This document shows positions 8,515-19,040 of a stretch of 64,000 nucleotides of DNA, one piece after another (the first letter of the stretch is position 1; every line of letters begins with the position of its first letter). The stretch is taken from assembly GCF_013466985.1 (NCBI RefSeq), contig NZ_CP059164.1:3047001-3111000 (forward strand). Reading direction: 5' to 3'. A program made the translations under genes and the position numbers. The notes beneath the pieces are model-generated. The model was not told the origin of the DNA. It saw only the letters and a program-made list of their open reading frames with translations, and did not search any database. Source of the stretch: Nocardioides ungokensis (GTDB lineage Bacteria; Actinomycetota; Actinomycetes; Propionibacteriales; Nocardioidaceae).

Positions 8515-9489
8515 CTACCGGTCGCCACCGGCCGTCTCGGGGCTGGCCGCGCCCGCGGCGGCCGCCCGGGCCGCCGCCCGTGCCTCGAGCAAGTCCAGCC
8601 GCCGGTCCTCACGGGCGGCCTCCTTCATCGACGACCGCACCCACTGCGCGAAGAGCACCCCGAAGAACACCAGGCCGATCAGGTCGCCCGAGCCCCAGAG
8701 GATCCCGCCGGCCAGGTGCTGGTCGGCCAGCGGGTCGGGCAGCCAGCCGGCCATCGGGCCGTGGTGCAGCGACGGGTACCAGTCGTGGCCGATGAGGGAG
8801 TCCTGGCTCATGATCGCGACGCCGAGGAAGGCGTGGAACGGCAGCGTCAGGACCACGAGCAGCATCCGGGCCGGGTAGCCCACCCGGCCGGGCACCGGGT
8901 CGATGCCCATGAGCGGCCAGAAGAAGAGCGACCCGACGAGCACCAGGTGCAGGTGCATCATCTCGTGGACGTACGACGAGTGCAGCGAGGCGTCGTACCA
9001 GCCCGAGAAGTAGAGAGCCCAGGGTGAGACCACGTAGAGGGCGAGCGTCAGCGGCGGGAAGGACAGCACCTTCGCCGCCCGCGAGTGCAGGACGACGAGC
9101 AGCCAGGCCCGGGGGCGGGCCGGGAGCGTGCGCAGCGCGAGCGTGACCGGTGCTCCGAGCGCGAGGGCCAGCGGGACCAGCATCGAGAGGATCATGTGCT
9201 GAACCATGTGGACGCTCAGCAGCGTCAGGTCGTAGGCACCCAGCCCGGAGGCCGTCGCGAAGTAGAACGCCCCCATCCCGACCCCCACGAAGGACACGGT
9301 CCGGCCCAGCGGCCAGCGGTCCCCACGGCGGTGCAGCGTGCGCACGCCGAGCAGGTAGAGGCCGGCCACCCAGACCGTGATCACGAAGGGGATCGGCTCC
9401 AGCGACCACTCCGTCACGACCCTGCCCAGGGTGAACCGCGGAAGGGTCGCCACGGCGTCCCAGGACTGCACGAACGAGGACACCAGCAC
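8515..9489 (-). CDS. ctaG: CtaG-like (caa3_CtaG) cytochrome oxidase assembly membrane protein
   Basis: About 324 residues with seven or so hydrophobic segments. Conserved histidine-rich parts typical of the caa3_CtaG family are visible: [46 protein letters not shown] and [17 protein letters not shown]. The protein is thought to help copper insertion into the aa3 oxidase. The C-terminus is an Ala/Arg-rich tail. The start is either GTG 9489 or GTG 9483; neither has a strong ribosome-binding site. It is divergent from ctaE across 75 nt, linking it to oxidase biogenesis. Confidence 0.85.
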   Translation of the reverse strand: MLVSSFVQSWDAVATLPRFTLGRVVTEWSLEPIPFVITVWVAGLYLLGVRTLHRRGDRWPLGRTVSFVGVGMGAFYFATASGLGAYDLTLLSVHMVQHMILSMLVPLALALGAPVTLALRTLPARPRAWLLVVLHSRAAKVLSFPPLTLALYVVSPWALYFSGWYDASLHSSYVHEMMHLHLVLVGSLFFWPLMGIDPVPGRVGYPARMLLVVLTLPFHAFLGVAIMSQDSLIGHDWYPSLHHGPMAGWLPDPLADQHLAGGILWGSGDLIGLVFFGVLFAQWVRSSMKEAAREDRRLDLLEARAAARAAAAGAASPETAGGDR

Positions 9490-9564
9490 GTTGTGAAGAA
9501 TATGACGCAGCAACAGGAGGGGGGTGGGGTGCCCTCCTCGACGGGTCACGACATAATGGCGCCC

Positions 9565-10206
9565 GTGGCGACAGCAACTACCGCGATTCCGGCATCCCGA
9601 CTGCACGGGCACCACGACCGGCCGAGCATGGTCAGCGTCGGGACGATCATCTGGCTCTCGAGCGAGCTGATGTTCTTCGCGGCCCTGTTCGCGTCGTACT
9701 TCACGATCCGCTCGGTGAGCCCGGACCTGTGGTCGGCCAACACCGAGAAGCTCAACGTCCCGTTCGCGGCGGTCAACACCACGATCCTGGTGCTGTCCTC
9801 GCTGACCTGCCAGCTCGGCGTCTTCGCGGCCGAGCGCGGCCAGGTCGGTCGCACCGGCCGGGTCTTCAACGTCAAGGGCTGGGGCCTGCGCGAGTGGTTC
9901 GTGCTCACCTACGTGATGGGTGCGGTGTTCATCGGTGGCCAGGCCACCGAGTACGCCTCGCTGGTCAAGGAGGGCGTCACGATCCAGGACTCGGCCTACG
10001 GCACCATGTTCTACCTCACCACCGGCTTCCACGGCCTCCACGTCACCGGCGGCCTCATCGCGTTCCTGTTCGTGATCGGACGCACGTTCATGGCGCGCAG
10101 GTTCACCCACGAGCAGGCGGTCAGCGCGATCGTCGTCTCCTACTACTGGCACTTCGTCGACGTCGTGTGGATCGGTCTGTTCGCGACCATCTACCTGATC
10201 CAGTAG
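9565..10206 (+). CDS. ctaE: Cytochrome c oxidase subunit III
   Basis: About 213 residues, five membrane segments. Family signatures include [45 protein letters not shown] and the C-terminal [15 protein letters not shown]. It is a core subunit of the aa3-type oxidase in the plasma membrane. The GTG at 9565 is preferred over the ATG at 9556 because a CATAAT -10 box (9552-9557) lies 7 nt before it and because its N-terminal length then matches mycobacterial CtaE. No ribosome-binding site is seen before either. It is the first gene of the ctaE-qcrC-qcrA-qcrB run. Confidence 0.93.
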   Translation: MATATTAIPASRLHGHHDRPSMVSVGTIIWLSSELMFFAALFASYFTIRSVSPDLWSANTEKLNVPFAAVNTTILVLSSLTCQLGVFAAERGQVGRTGRVFNVKGWGLREWFVLTYVMGAVFIGGQATEYASLVKEGVTIQDSAYGTMFYLTTGFHGLHVTGGLIAFLFVIGRTFMARRFTHEQAVSAIVVSYYWHFVDVVWIGLFATIYLIQ

Positions 10207-10260
10207 CTCCGAACCACTGATGACGTCGGACCCCACCAGGACTCCCAGCAAGGACTCAAT

Positions 10261-11128
10261 GTGCGTCTCCTGAACCGCTCCGCCGGTCGACTCTCACGCC
10301 ATCGCCGCGGACCGCTCGCCGGGCTCGTGGTGGTGCTGCTCGGGCTGATGATGACCGGCTCCCTGTACGCCGCGTTCGCGCCCGCCCAGGCTGACCAGAC
10401 CCAGAGCTCCACCGACCAGGTCGCGGCCGGTCGCCAGCTCTTCCTCGTCGGCTGCGCCTTCTGCCACGGGCAGAACGGCGAGGGCGTGCGGACCGAGAAC
10501 GGCAACCAGATCGGCCCCTCGCTCGTCGGTGTCGGCGCCGCGGCGGTCGACTTCCAGGTCGGCACCGGCCGCATGCCGATGGCCCAGCCCGGCGCGCAGG
10601 CGCCGCGCAAGAAGCCGGTCTACAACGACGAGGAGATCGCCCAGCTCGCGGCGTACGTCGCCTCGCTCGGTCCCGGCCCGTCCGTGCCCACCGCGAGCGA
10701 CTACAGCACCGCGGGCATGAGCGACGAGGAGCGCCAGGCCGCGATCGTCCGTGGTGGCCAGATCTTCCTCACCAACTGCACCGCCTGCCACAACTTCGAG
10801 GGCTCCGGCGGCGCCATGCCCGCGGTGGCTACGCGCCCAAGATCCGCGGCGTCGACCCCAAGTACATCTACGAGGCCATGCTGACCGGCCCCAGGCCATG
10901 GACAGCTTCTCCAACGGAGACCTCTCCCCCGAGGAGAAGCGTGACGTCATCGCCTACCTCGGCTCCCTCAACGAGGCGCCCGGCTACGGCGGCTTCGGCC
11001 TCGGCGGCCTCGGCCCCGTGAGCGAGGGCCTGTTCGCGTGGCTCGTGGGCCTCGGCTCCCTGGTCGGCTTCGCCGTCTGGATCGCCGCCCACACCACGCG
11101 CTCGACCAAGAAGAAGGTGGAAGCGTGA
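10261..11128 (+). CDS. qcrC: Di-heme cytochrome c of the bc1 complex (two frameshifts)
   Basis: QcrC passes electrons from the Rieske/cytochrome b subunits to the aa3 oxidase. It has an N-terminal membrane anchor, two heme c sites (CAFCHGQ and CTACHNF) and a C-terminal membrane segment (LFAWLVGLGSLVGFAVWIA). GTG start with AAGGA 8 nt upstream. One C is missing at 10818-10820 and another at 10890-10893; restoring both yields GGAMPRGGYAPKIRGV and MLTGPQAMDSF and a protein of about 289 residues, the normal size. The stop overlaps the qcrA start by GTGA. Confidence 0.92.
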
Positions 11129-12177
11129 GCGACCAGAACTCCCACGACGACCTCGTCCCCTCGACGTTCGAGGACGAGCCGATCGCCAACCCTGGTCTCC
11201 CGCCGCACGTCTGGCGTCCGACCGACGTCGACCCGAAGGCCGAGAAGCGTGCCGAGCGCCAGGTCGCTGCGATGTTCGGGCTCTCGATCCTCTGCGCGAT
11301 CCTGTTCATGGTCTCCTACTTCGCCTTCCACGTCGGCAGCGACTGGAACACGATCGGCGGCCTCGGCGCCTCCAACGTCGCGCTGGGAGTCTTCCTCGGC
11401 GGTGCGCTGCTCTTCATCGGCATCGGCATCATCCAGTGGGCGCGCAAGCTCATGGGCGACCAGGAGATCGTCGAGTACCGCCACCCCGCCAGGTCCCCCG
11501 ACGAGGACCGCGAGGCGACCCTCGCCGCGCTGAACGCCGGCCTCGAGGAGTCCGGCATCGGCCGCCGGCCACTGGTCCGCAACACGCTGCTGGGCGCCGT
11601 GGGGATCCTCGCCCTGCCCGCGATCGTGATGCTGCGCGACCTCGGCCCGCTGCCCGGCGACAAGCTGAACCACACCATCTGGCGCCGGGGCATGCGCGTG
11701 GTCCGCGACGTCGTCGGCACCCCGATCAAGGTCTCCGACCTCGAGCTCGGCGACCTCGTGAACGCCCTCCCGGAGGCGCTGTTCCCCACCCAGGAGAACG
11801 GCTACCCGGAGATCGAGGGCGTCGAGCTGCAGCAGCAGAAGGTCAAGGCCGCGGTGATCCTCAACCGCATGCTGCCCGAGGAGATCGTCTCCGAGCAGAC
11901 GCTCAACTGGTCGGTCAACGGCATCGTCTGCTACTCCAAGATCTGCACCCACGTGGGCTGCCCGATCTCGCTGAACGAGCGGACGACCCACCACCTGCTC
12001 TGCCCCTGCCACCAGTCGACCTTCGACCTGACCGACTCCGGCAAGGTGATCTTCGGGCCCGCCGGCCACGCCCTTCCACAACTGCCGCTGGCAGTGGATA
12101 GTGATGGCTACCTGATCGCCCAGAGTGACTTCACCGAACCCGTGGGACCGAGTTTCTGGGAGCGTGACCCGTCGTGA
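11125..12177 (+). CDS. qcrA: Rieske iron-sulfur subunit of the bc1 complex
   Basis: 350 residues. An N-terminal cytoplasmic extension leads into three membrane segments (residues ~50-180), the long form found in Actinobacteria. The Rieske [2Fe-2S] ligands are CTHVGC and CPCHQS, followed by the Gly/Pro loop GPAGHALP. The GTG start overlaps the qcrC stop and its own stop overlaps the qcrB start, which indicates translational coupling. It acts in the quinol:cytochrome c reductase part of the bc1-aa3 supercomplex. Confidence 0.95.
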   Translation: MSDQNSHDDLVPSTFEDEPIANPGLPPHVWRPTDVDPKAEKRAERQVAAMFGLSILCAILFMVSYFAFHVGSDWNTIGGLGASNVALGVFLGGALLFIGIGIIQWARKLMGDQEIVEYRHPARSPDEDREATLAALNAGLEESGIGRRPLVRNTLLGAVGILALPAIVMLRDLGPLPGDKLNHTIWRRGMRVVRDVVGTPIKVSDLELGDLVNALPEALFPTQENGYPEIEGVELQQQKVKAAVILNRMLPEEIVSEQTLNWSVNGIVCYSKICTHVGCPISLNERTTHHLLCPCHQSTFDLTDSGKVIFGPAGHALPQLPLAVDSDGYLIAQSDFTEPVGPSFWERDPS

Positions 12178-13916
12178 GCATCGACACCAGCAAGGTGGCC
12201 GCGAGCAACACCACCACCGCCGCCACCGCCAAGAAGCCGAGCAAGGCCGGCGCCGCAGCGGCCTGGGCGGACGACCGCCTCGGCCTGGCCACCGCCATGA
12301 AGAAGAACCTGCGCAAGGTCTTCCCCGACCACTGGTCGTTCATGCTCGGTGAGATCGCGCTGTGGAGCTTCGTCGTGCTCCTGCTCTCCGGCGTGTTCCT
12401 GACCCTGTGGTTCACCCCGAGCATGGGTGAGGTCACCTACCAGGGCTCCTACGACCCGCTGCGCGGCGTGACGGTCTCCGAGGCCTACAACTCGGCCCTC
12501 AAGCTGTCCTTCGACGTGCGCGGCGGCCTGCTCATGCGCCAGATGCACCACTGGGCCGCGATGGTCTTCATCGCCGCGATGATGATCCACCTGCTGCGCG
12601 TCTACTTCACGGGTGCGTTCCGCAAGCCCCGCGAGCTCAACTGGGTCATCGGCTGCCTGCTGCTCCTGGGCACCCTCGAGGGCTTCACCGGCTACTCGCT
12701 GCCCGACGATCTGCTCTCCGGCACCGGTATCCGCGCCGCGGACGGCTTCATGAAGTCGATCCCGCTGGTTGGCAGCTACCTGTCGTTCTTCCTCTTCGAT
12801 GGCGAGTTCCCGGGTGATGCGATCATCCCGCGCCTCTTCACCATCCACGTGCTGCTGATCCCGGGCCTCCTGCTGGCCCTGATCGCCGCCCACATGCTGC
12901 TGCTCGTCTACCACAAGCACACGCAGTGGCCCGGCCCCGGCCGCACCGAGCAGAACGTCGTCGGCTTCCCGATGCTGCCCGTGTACGCCGCCAAGGCCGG
13001 CGGGTTCTTCTTCATCGTCTTCGGCGTCACCGCGCTCATGGGTGGCCTGCTGTCGATCAACCCGGTGTGGAAGTTCGGCCCCTACGACCCGACCAAGGTG
13101 ACCGCGGGCTCCCAGCCCGACTGGTACATGGGCTGGCCCGACGGCGCGCTGCGGATCATGCCCGGCTGGGAGTTCGGGATCTTCGGCCACACGTTCCCGT
13201 TCAACGTCTTCCTGCCGATCATCGTGCTGCCCGGCCTGATGTTCACCATCCTGCTGATGCTGCCGTTCATCGAGTCCTGGGTCACCGGTGACAAGCGCGA
13301 CCACCACCTGCTGGAGCGGCCGCGCAACGCCCCGACCCGGACTGCCGTGATGGTCTCGCTGATGACCTTCTACGGCCTGATGTGGGCGGCCGGCGGCAAC
13401 GACATCATCGCCATCAAGCTGCACGCCAGCATCAACCAGATCACGTACTTCATGCGTGCTGCGGTCTTCATCGGCCCTGCGATCGCGTTCTTCATCACGC
13501 GCCGCTGGTGCATCTCGCTCCAGCGTCACGACAACGAGACGCTGCTGCACGGCTACGAGACCGGCATCATCATGCGGTCCCCCGAGGGCGGCTACAGCGA
13601 GCGGCACCTGCCGATCTCCGACGCCCGGGCCTACACGATGACGGCTCGCCAGCGCGACGAGGTCCCGGCCCTGGAGGCCGAGACGGATGCCAACGGCGTC
13701 CCGACCCCCGGCTCGCGGAGCGCCAAGGTCAAGTCCAAGCTGCAGACGCTGATGTACGCCGACAACGTGCAGAAGCCGACCCAGGAGGAGCTCGAGGAGG
13801 CGCACCACCACGTCGAGCACGAGAACGAGCTCCAGGCCGGCCTCGACCACGCGGCCGACGGGCACCAGTTCGACGGACACCACCTCGTCGACGAGGAGCA
13901 CCTCCGCTCGCACTGA
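12174..13916 (+). CDS. qcrB: Cytochrome b subunit of the bc1 complex
   Basis: 580 residues with eight or nine membrane segments. Heme-ligand histidines lie in QMHHWAAMVF / MMIHLLRVYFTGAF and in FTIHVLLIPG / AAHMLLLVYHKHTQWPG. The quinol-oxidation motif PDWY (the actinobacterial form of PEWY) is in QPDWYMGWP. A long hydrophilic C-terminal tail rich in Glu and His ends the protein. The GTG start overlaps the qcrA stop by 4 nt. This subunit is the target of quinol-site bc1 inhibitors in mycobacteria (family knowledge). Confidence 0.96.
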   Translation: MSIDTSKVAASNTTTAATAKKPSKAGAAAAWADDRLGLATAMKKNLRKVFPDHWSFMLGEIALWSFVVLLLSGVFLTLWFTPSMGEVTYQGSYDPLRGVTVSEAYNSALKLSFDVRGGLLMRQMHHWAAMVFIAAMMIHLLRVYFTGAFRKPRELNWVIGCLLLLGTLEGFTGYSLPDDLLSGTGIRAADGFMKSIPLVGSYLSFFLFDGEFPGDAIIPRLFTIHVLLIPGLLLALIAAHMLLLVYHKHTQWPGPGRTEQNVVGFPMLPVYAAKAGGFFFIVFGVTALMGGLLSINPVWKFGPYDPTKVTAGSQPDWYMGWPDGALRIMPGWEFGIFGHTFPFNVFLPIIVLPGLMFTILLMLPFIESWVTGDKRDHHLLERPRNAPTRTAVMVSLMTFYGLMWAAGGNDIIAIKLHASINQITYFMRAAVFIGPAIAFFITRRWCISLQRHDNETLLHGYETGIIMRSPEGGYSERHLPISDARAYTMTARQRDEVPALEAETDANGVPTPGSRSAKVKSKLQTLMYADNVQKPTQEELEEAHHHVEHENELQAGLDHAADGHQFDGHHLVDEEHLRSH

Positions 13917-13934
13917 GCCAGACGCACCACACAC

Positions 13935-13980
13935 ACGACGGCCCGCCCGGACCCCGGTCCCGGCGGGCCGTCGTCGTTTC
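13935..13980 (+). terminator. Terminator after the ctaE-qcrCAB operon
   Basis: A 13-bp perfect stem, ACGACGGCCCGCC (13935-13947) with GGCGGGCCGTCGT (13962-13974), followed by CGTTTCC. It lies 19 nt after the qcrB stop. Confidence 0.8.
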
Positions 13981-13993
13981 CACCCGGTCCGTG

Positions 13994-14186
13994 GCGACGC
14001 AGGAATCCCCGGCTGACCGGGTACTCCTTTGGTTGTCAGCCAGCTCTCCGGCCGACAACCACCAGACCCGGCCGACAACCCCCCGGCCTCGGCTGCCGTA
14101 CGTCGCAGGACTCCCCGGCTGACCGGGTACTCCTACGCCGGTCAGCCAGCACTACGGCCGAGACCACCAGACGTCTGGCCGACAAG
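13994..14186. repeat. Pair of ~86-bp imperfect direct repeats with inner inverted repeats
   Basis: Copy 1 runs about 13994-14080 and copy 2 about 14100-14186. Both begin CG(A/T)CGCAGGA(A/C)TCCCC, share GGCTGACCGGGTACTCCT, then a GTCAGCCAGC core and GGCCGA(C/G)A..ACCACCAGAC, and end (T/C)GGCCGACAA. Each contains an inverted repeat: GGCTGAC/GTCAGCC in copy 1 and GGCTGACC/GGTCAGCC in copy 2, with loops of about 15 nt. Copy 1 also has GGTTGTC...GACAACC. No reading frame looks coding. Origin unknown. Confidence 0.75.
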
Positions 14187-14487
14187 CGGGCCCCGGATCG
14201 CCCGTGACTGTGTTCCCGGCGCCACATGCGTGGGCGGCTGCATGGCGCCCCTGGACCGCCGGGAGGCTCGTGCCCCTCCCCCGGAGGGGCACAGACCCGG
14301 CGTGCGATCCAGCGGGCACGCCCGCAACCGGTCAGAGCCGGACCCGAGTGCTGTCCCATCACGGGTACGAGCGAGACGGTGAGCTCACAACCGACCCCAC
14401 CACCGAACCGTCGCCCACGCACCACCTGCGCGGCCAGAGGGCGCGGTCGACCGTGCCGGGCCGGCCGGGCCGAGGTGAAGGCTCGGG
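14187..14487. other. Non-coding stretch with a perfect hairpin
   Basis: No convincing gene is seen between the direct repeats and the L,D-transpeptidase gene. The only structure is the hairpin GTGCCCCTCC (14270-14279) / GGAGGGGCAC (14283-14292) with a 3-nt loop. It has no T-run; it could still end transcription of the convergent L,D-transpeptidase gene. Confidence 0.5.
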
Positions 14488-15723
14488 TCAGTGGAGGGCG
14501 GAGCCGGCGCGGTAGGTCGCGAACGACTCGTTCCAGTCGCCGTACCCGTTGGTGAGCGTCATCGGCCGGTCGGTGCCGGTGTACTGGACGACGTCACCGC
14601 GCAGCGACATGTTGTAGAGCCAGTGCGCGTTCTCCGTGCTCATGCCGGTGCAGCCGTGGGAGACGTTGGAGTGTCCCTGGTCGGCCACCGACCACGGTGC
14701 CGCGTGGAGGAACTCACCGGAGTAGGTCACGCGCATGGCGTACTTCACGTCGCCGATGTTGTAGTAGTCCGGGCTGTTCTTCTTGATCCCGATGGTCTCG
14801 GAGTTCATCCGCTTCGAGGCGAACTTCTCGATGATCACCTTCGTGCCGGAGCGGGTGGTGAAGCCCGGCTTCCCGGTCGTGATCGGGACCGTGCGCAGGA
14901 GCTTGCCGTTGGAGAAGACCTGCATCTGGTCGCTCTGGGCGTTCACCTTGTAGATGTGGGCGTCACCGATGTGGAAGTCGACCTGTCGGCTCTCCTGGCC
15001 GTAGATGCCCGCGCCTGCCGGGACCGAGTTGACGTCCACGTTCACGGAGACGTCGGAGCCGGCCTTCCAGTAGGTCTTCGGGCGCCAGTGCACCTCGGTG
15101 TCGCTGATCCAGTGCCACGAGCCCGCCTGGCGGGGCGTGGCCGTGACCGACATGTGCTTCTCGATCGAGGCCTTGTCGGTGACGGGGACGTCGAAGGTGA
15201 CGATGACGGGCATCCCCACTCCCACGGTCTCGCCGTTCAGCGGGGCCACGGACGCGAAGGTCTGCTGGTCGAGGGTGAGGTTCTGGGTGTGGAAGCGCGA
15301 GAGCTTCGTGACCTGCTTGCCGTCGCTCCGGGTGGCGGTGGCTCGCACGAGGTAGTCCATACCGGGCTCGAGGCGACCGCTGGCCACCCAGCGGTGGCTG
15401 GGGCCGATCTTGCCGGCGAGGGGCCCGGCCTTGGACCCGACCTTCACCGAGTCCAGCTGGCCGCCACGGGCCGACACCTTGATCACCTGGTCGACGGGGA
15501 CCGCCTTGGCACCGGGACCGACGCTGGTCTTCAGCACGACCGGGTCCGGCGCCGGGGCGCTGGAGGAGGGACTACCGGGGTCCGCAGACGACGAGTCCGA
15601 GCCCGGGGAATCCGTCTGGCAGGCCGCCAGGGCCAGGCTCGCGAGGACCAGGGTCGTCGCACCGGCCAGGCCACGGCGCAGGCGCCCGCCCTGCAGGCGG
15701 GTGCGGAAACGACTCTTGGACAT
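14488..15723 (-). CDS. L,D-transpeptidase lipoprotein (LdtMt2-like)
   Basis: About 411 residues. The N-terminus is a lipoprotein signal with lipobox LAAC at residues ~32-35. A Ser/Pro/Asp-rich linker follows, then two Ig-like domains and a YkuD catalytic domain at the C-terminus. Catalytic residues are in SNVSHGCTGMS (Cys nucleophile, SHGC) with an upstream His in EFLHAAPWS. The enzyme makes 3-3 peptidoglycan cross-links and is anchored on the outer face of the membrane. ATG at 15723 with a weak upstream Shine-Dalgarno (GGGGGAGTCCCTGC). It lies between the two respiratory gene clusters and downstream of neither operon. Confidence 0.92.
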   Translation of the reverse strand: MSKSRFRTRLQGGRLRRGLAGATTLVLASLALAACQTDSPGSDSSSADPGSPSSSAPAPDPVVLKTSVGPGAKAVPVDQVIKVSARGGQLDSVKVGSKAGPLAGKIGPSHRWVASGRLEPGMDYLVRATATRSDGKQVTKLSRFHTQNLTLDQQTFASVAPLNGETVGVGMPVIVTFDVPVTDKASIEKHMSVTATPRQAGSWHWISDTEVHWRPKTYWKAGSDVSVNVDVNSVPAGAGIYGQESRQVDFHIGDAHIYKVNAQSDQMQVFSNGKLLRTVPITTGKPGFTTRSGTKVIIEKFASKRMNSETIGIKKNSPDYYNIGDVKYAMRVTYSGEFLHAAPWSVADQGHSNVSHGCTGMSTENAHWLYNMSLRGDVVQYTGTDRPMTLTNGYGDWNESFATYRAGSALH

Positions 15724-15845
15724 GCAGGGACTCCCCCGTGAAGACGGATCGGACGGCGCTACCAGCGTAACCGCTGACCCCGCAAACCACGGATCCCGCG
15801 CGGCGTGTGAACGCTCACGCGGGACCCGGCGGGGCGGGAGTGGCT

Positions 15846-16244
15846 CTAGTGAGCGTGCTCGCCGCGGTAGTACTCGAAGATCCATCCGGACAGCGCCAGG
15901 GCGCCCAGGGCGACCCCGATGATGAACAGCCACCAGGCACCGGCCGCGACGCCGAAGACGCACACGCCCAGGGTGGCGCCGCACCACAGCGGCCACCAGG
16001 AGTACGGCGGGAAGAAGCCCAGCTCGCCGGCTCCGTCGGCGATCTCGGCGTCCTTGCGGTCCTCCGGACGGGGGTCCATCTTGTTGGCGTGGAAGCCGAG
16101 GTACATCGTGACCATCGCCGAGAGCAGCGTGGTCATGGTGAGGGCGGAGGTGCCCGTCCAGTCACCCGCGATGAGCCAGTACGCCGGGCTCACCAGGACG
16201 AAGAAGACGGTGCAGATACCGAAGATCCAGGCCTCGGACTTCAT
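15846..16244 (-). CDS. ctaF: Cytochrome c oxidase subunit IV (actinobacterial type)
   Basis: 132 residues with four hydrophobic segments in two pairs (IFGICTVFFVLVSPAYWLIA, LTMTTLLSAMVTMYLGFHA, then two at the C-terminus). It matches the CtaF family unique to actinobacterial aa3 oxidases, with the conserved FFPPYSWWPLW. The ATG overlaps the ctaD stop (ATGA), so the two are translationally coupled. It is the last gene of ctaC-ctaD-ctaF. Confidence 0.93.
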   Translation of the reverse strand: MKSEAWIFGICTVFFVLVSPAYWLIAGDWTGTSALTMTTLLSAMVTMYLGFHANKMDPRPEDRKDAEIADGAGELGFFPPYSWWPLWCGATLGVCVFGVAAGAWWLFIIGVALGALALSGWIFEYYRGEHAH

Positions 16245-18004
16245 CAGGCGTTCCCCTCCCCCGGGTTGCGGGGATCGGTGTCGGTGCCGTGCACGTGCTC
16301 GTGGCGACCTTCCATGTCCGGCGCGTCGGCGAGGTCACCTTCGCGGGCGGCCTCGTTCTGCTCGAGCTCGATCGCCGCCACCTCGGGGTGGTGCAGGTCG
16401 AAGGCGGGCGACTCCGAGCGGATCCGCGGGATCGTCACGAAGTTGTGGCGCGGCGGCGGGCACGACGTGGCCCACTCCAGGGAGCGGCCCCAGCCCCACG
16501 GGTCGTCGGTCTCGACCAGGGGTGCCCGGCGCGAGATGTAGACGTTGTAGAGGAACGGCAGCGTGGAGCTGGCCAGCAGGAAGGCGCCGACGGTGGACAC
16601 CTGGTTGAGCGTGGTGAACCCGTCCTGGGGCAGGTAGTCGGCGTAGCGCCGGGGCATGCCCTCGACACCCAGCCAGTGCTGCACCAGGAACGTCGTGTGG
16701 AAGCCGACGAACAGCAGCCAGAAGTGCAGCTTGCCGAGGCGCTCGTCGAGCATCCGGCCGGTCATCTTCGGCCACCAGTAGTAGAAGCCGGCGAACATCG
16801 CGAACACCACCGTGCCGAACACCACGTAGTGGAAGTGGGCGACCACGAAGTAGGAGTCCGAGACGTGGAAGTCCAGCGGCGGGCTGGCCAGGATGATGCC
16901 GGTCAGGCCACCGAAGAGGAACGTCGTGAGGAAGCCGACCGACCACAGCATCGGTGTGTCGAACGAGATGGACCCGCCCCACATCGTGCCGATCCAGTTG
17001 AAGAACTTCACACCGGTCGGCACCGCGATCAGGAACGTCATGCCGGAGAAGAACGGCAGGTCCACGGCGCCGGTGACGAACATGTGGTGCGCCCAGACGG
17101 CGACCGAGAGGATCGCGATGCCGAGCGTGGCCCCGACCAGGCCGACGTAGCCGAAGATCGGCTTGCGGCTGAACACCGGGAGGATCTCGGTCACGATGCC
17201 GAAGAACGGCAGCGCGATGATGTAGACCTCCGGGTGGCCGAAGAACCAGAACAGGTGCTGCCACAAGATGGCGCCGCCGTGGGCCGCGTCGAAGACGTGG
17301 GCACCGAGCTGGCGATCGGCCTCGAGCGAGAGCAGCGCGCCGGCGAGCACCGGGAAGGCGATGAGCACCAGGAGGCTGGTGACCAGGGTGTTCCAGACGA
17401 AGATCGGCATCCGGAACATGGTCATGCCGGGCGCGCGCATGCAGATGATCGTGGTGATGAAGTTGACCGCACCCAGGATCGTGCCCAGACCGGCCATCCA
17501 CAGGCCCATGATCCACAGGTCGCCACCCACACCCGGCGACCGGACGGCGTCCGAGAGCGGCGTGTAGGCGAACCAGCCGAAGTCGGCCGCACCCTGCGGG
17601 GTGAGGAAGCCCGAGGCGGCGATCAGGCCGCCGAAGAGGAACAGCCAGTAGCTGAACATGTTCAGGCGCGGGAACGCGACGTCCGGCGACCCGATCTGGA
17701 GCGGCATGATCACGTTGCCGAACCCGAAGAACAGCGGCGTCGCGAACAGCAGCAGCATGATCGTGCCGTGCATCGTGAAGAGCTGGTTGTAGAGCTCGTC
17801 GTTGACGATCTGCATGCCCGGGTAGGCCAGCTCCGACCGGATCAGCAGCGCCATGACGCCACCGACGAGGAACCACGCGAACGAGGTCCCGAGGTAGAGC
17901 TTGCCGATCAGCTTGTGATCGGTGGTGGTGAGCACCCGGACGACCTGCTGGCCAAGGGTCTTGCGACCAGTGACGGTCGTCGGGTGTGCAGCTGTCGCGG
18001 TCAC
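16244..18004 (-). CDS. ctaD: Cytochrome c oxidase subunit I
   Basis: 586 residues, twelve membrane segments. It carries heme a, heme a3 and CuB. Visible ligands are the His in [18 protein letters not shown] (His and cross-linked Tyr of CuB), AHHMFVTG (His pair) and [13 protein letters not shown] hydrophilic C-terminal tail with [12 protein letters not shown] ends the protein. The start at 18004 overlaps the ctaC stop. Located in the plasma membrane as the catalytic core of the aa3 oxidase. Confidence 0.97.
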   Translation of the reverse strand: MTATAAHPTTVTGRKTLGQQVVRVLTTTDHKLIGKLYLGTSFAWFLVGGVMALLIRSELAYPGMQIVNDELYNQLFTMHGTIMLLLFATPLFFGFGNVIMPLQIGSPDVAFPRLNMFSYWLFLFGGLIAASGFLTPQGAADFGWFAYTPLSDAVRSPGVGGDLWIMGLWMAGLGTILGAVNFITTIICMRAPGMTMFRMPIFVWNTLVTSLLVLIAFPVLAGALLSLEADRQLGAHVFDAAHGGAILWQHLFWFFGHPEVYIIALPFFGIVTEILPVFSRKPIFGYVGLVGATLGIAILSVAVWAHHMFVTGAVDLPFFSGMTFLIAVPTGVKFFNWIGTMWGGSISFDTPMLWSVGFLTTFLFGGLTGIILASPPLDFHVSDSYFVVAHFHYVVFGTVVFAMFAGFYYWWPKMTGRMLDERLGKLHFWLLFVGFHTTFLVQHWLGVEGMPRRYADYLPQDGFTTLNQVSTVGAFLLASSTLPFLYNVYISRRAPLVETDDPWGWGRSLEWATSCPPPRHNFVTIPRIRSESPAFDLHHPEVAAIELEQNEAAREGDLADAPDMEGRHEHVHGTDTDPRNPGEGNA

Positions 18005-18924
18005 TGCGCGCCTCCGTCGGACTCGGTGCCGGACCCCAGTCCGGCCTGGGTGTAGGCGTCAGACCCACCGATCAGCGGCAGCTGGGACTCGTGGCCCGCG
18101 GCCTGGAGGTCCGAGATGTACTTCTGGTAATCGGCTTCGCTGACGACCTTGACCTTGAAGAGCATCCGCGAGTGGTAGACACCGCAGAGCTCGTAGCACT
18201 TGCCCTCGTAGTCGCCGATGCGGGTGGGCGTGATCTCGTAGTGGTTCACCCGCCCCGGGATGATGTCCATCTTCATCAGGAACCCGGGGATGCCGAAGTC
18301 GTGGATCACGTCCGGCGAGTGCAGGTTGAACCGCGTCACCTGGTGGACCGGCAGGACCAGCGTCGGGATGTAGGAGCCGGTGCCCCCGTCGTAGACGTAG
18401 TCCGAGTACGGGTACTTCTGGTCGGCCGGGTCGTCGTTGGCCGCCGCGTCCATGGGGCCGACGCCGTAGTTGAAGGTCCACGACCACTGCTGCCCGGTGA
18501 CCTCGATGGTGTTGTCCACCGGGAGGCTGTCGTCCAGGACCTCGTTCTGCACCTGGACGGTGTGCTGGAAGAAGACGATCACCATGATGATGGGGGCGAT
18601 CGTGTAGAAGATCTCGAGCGGCAGGTTGTAGCGCGTCTGGATCGGGATCTCATCGTCGCTGCGGCGGTAGTACCGGAAGCAGACGTAGAAGATGAGCGCC
18701 CACACGATGGCGCCGGTGATCAGCGCGGCGATCCAGGCTCCCTGCCAGAGCCGGAGGATGTGTACCCCCTGCTCGGACGCGGGGTCCGGCATGGCCAGCC
18801 GCTTCCACTCGCCCTCGGTCTCTGATGAGCAGCTGCTGAGCAGCAACAGGCTGGTGCCCAGCGCGGCCAGCAGGGCCACCCGGCGCAGGTTCCCGGCCGC
18901 ACGCTTGGGGAGTTGCAGACCCAC
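18001..18924 (-). CDS. ctaC: Cytochrome c oxidase subunit II
   Basis: 307 residues. A lipoprotein-type signal ends LLLLSSC at residue ~32, followed by two membrane segments and a cupredoxin domain. CuA ligands are seen in SPDVIHDF and in [14 protein letters not shown] (two Cys, His, Met). It accepts electrons from cytochrome c in QcrC. First gene of ctaC-ctaD-ctaF, with a 4-nt overlap into ctaD. The upstream 116 nt is shared with the divergent cysteine desulfurase gene. Confidence 0.96.
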   Translation of the reverse strand: MGLQLPKRAAGNLRRVALLAALGTSLLLLSSCSSETEGEWKRLAMPDPASEQGVHILRLWQGAWIAALITGAIVWALIFYVCFRYYRRSDDEIPIQTRYNLPLEIFYTIAPIIMVIVFFQHTVQVQNEVLDDSLPVDNTIEVTGQQWSWTFNYGVGPMDAAANDDPADQKYPYSDYVYDGGTGSYIPTLVLPVHQVTRFNLHSPDVIHDFGIPGFLMKMDIIPGRVNHYEITPTRIGDYEGKCYELCGVYHSRMLFKVKVVSEADYQKYISDLQAAGHESQLPLIGGSDAYTQAGLGSGTESDGGAQ

Positions 18925-19040
18925 GAACGAGCCTCTCTCTCAACGATCACGGATAGGCCGAACACTAGCGGAATGGCACCCTGCGTGATCCCCCGGGGCA
19001 CCCCCGCCGGAGCACCCGTCGTGTCGACTAGGTTCGGGGT

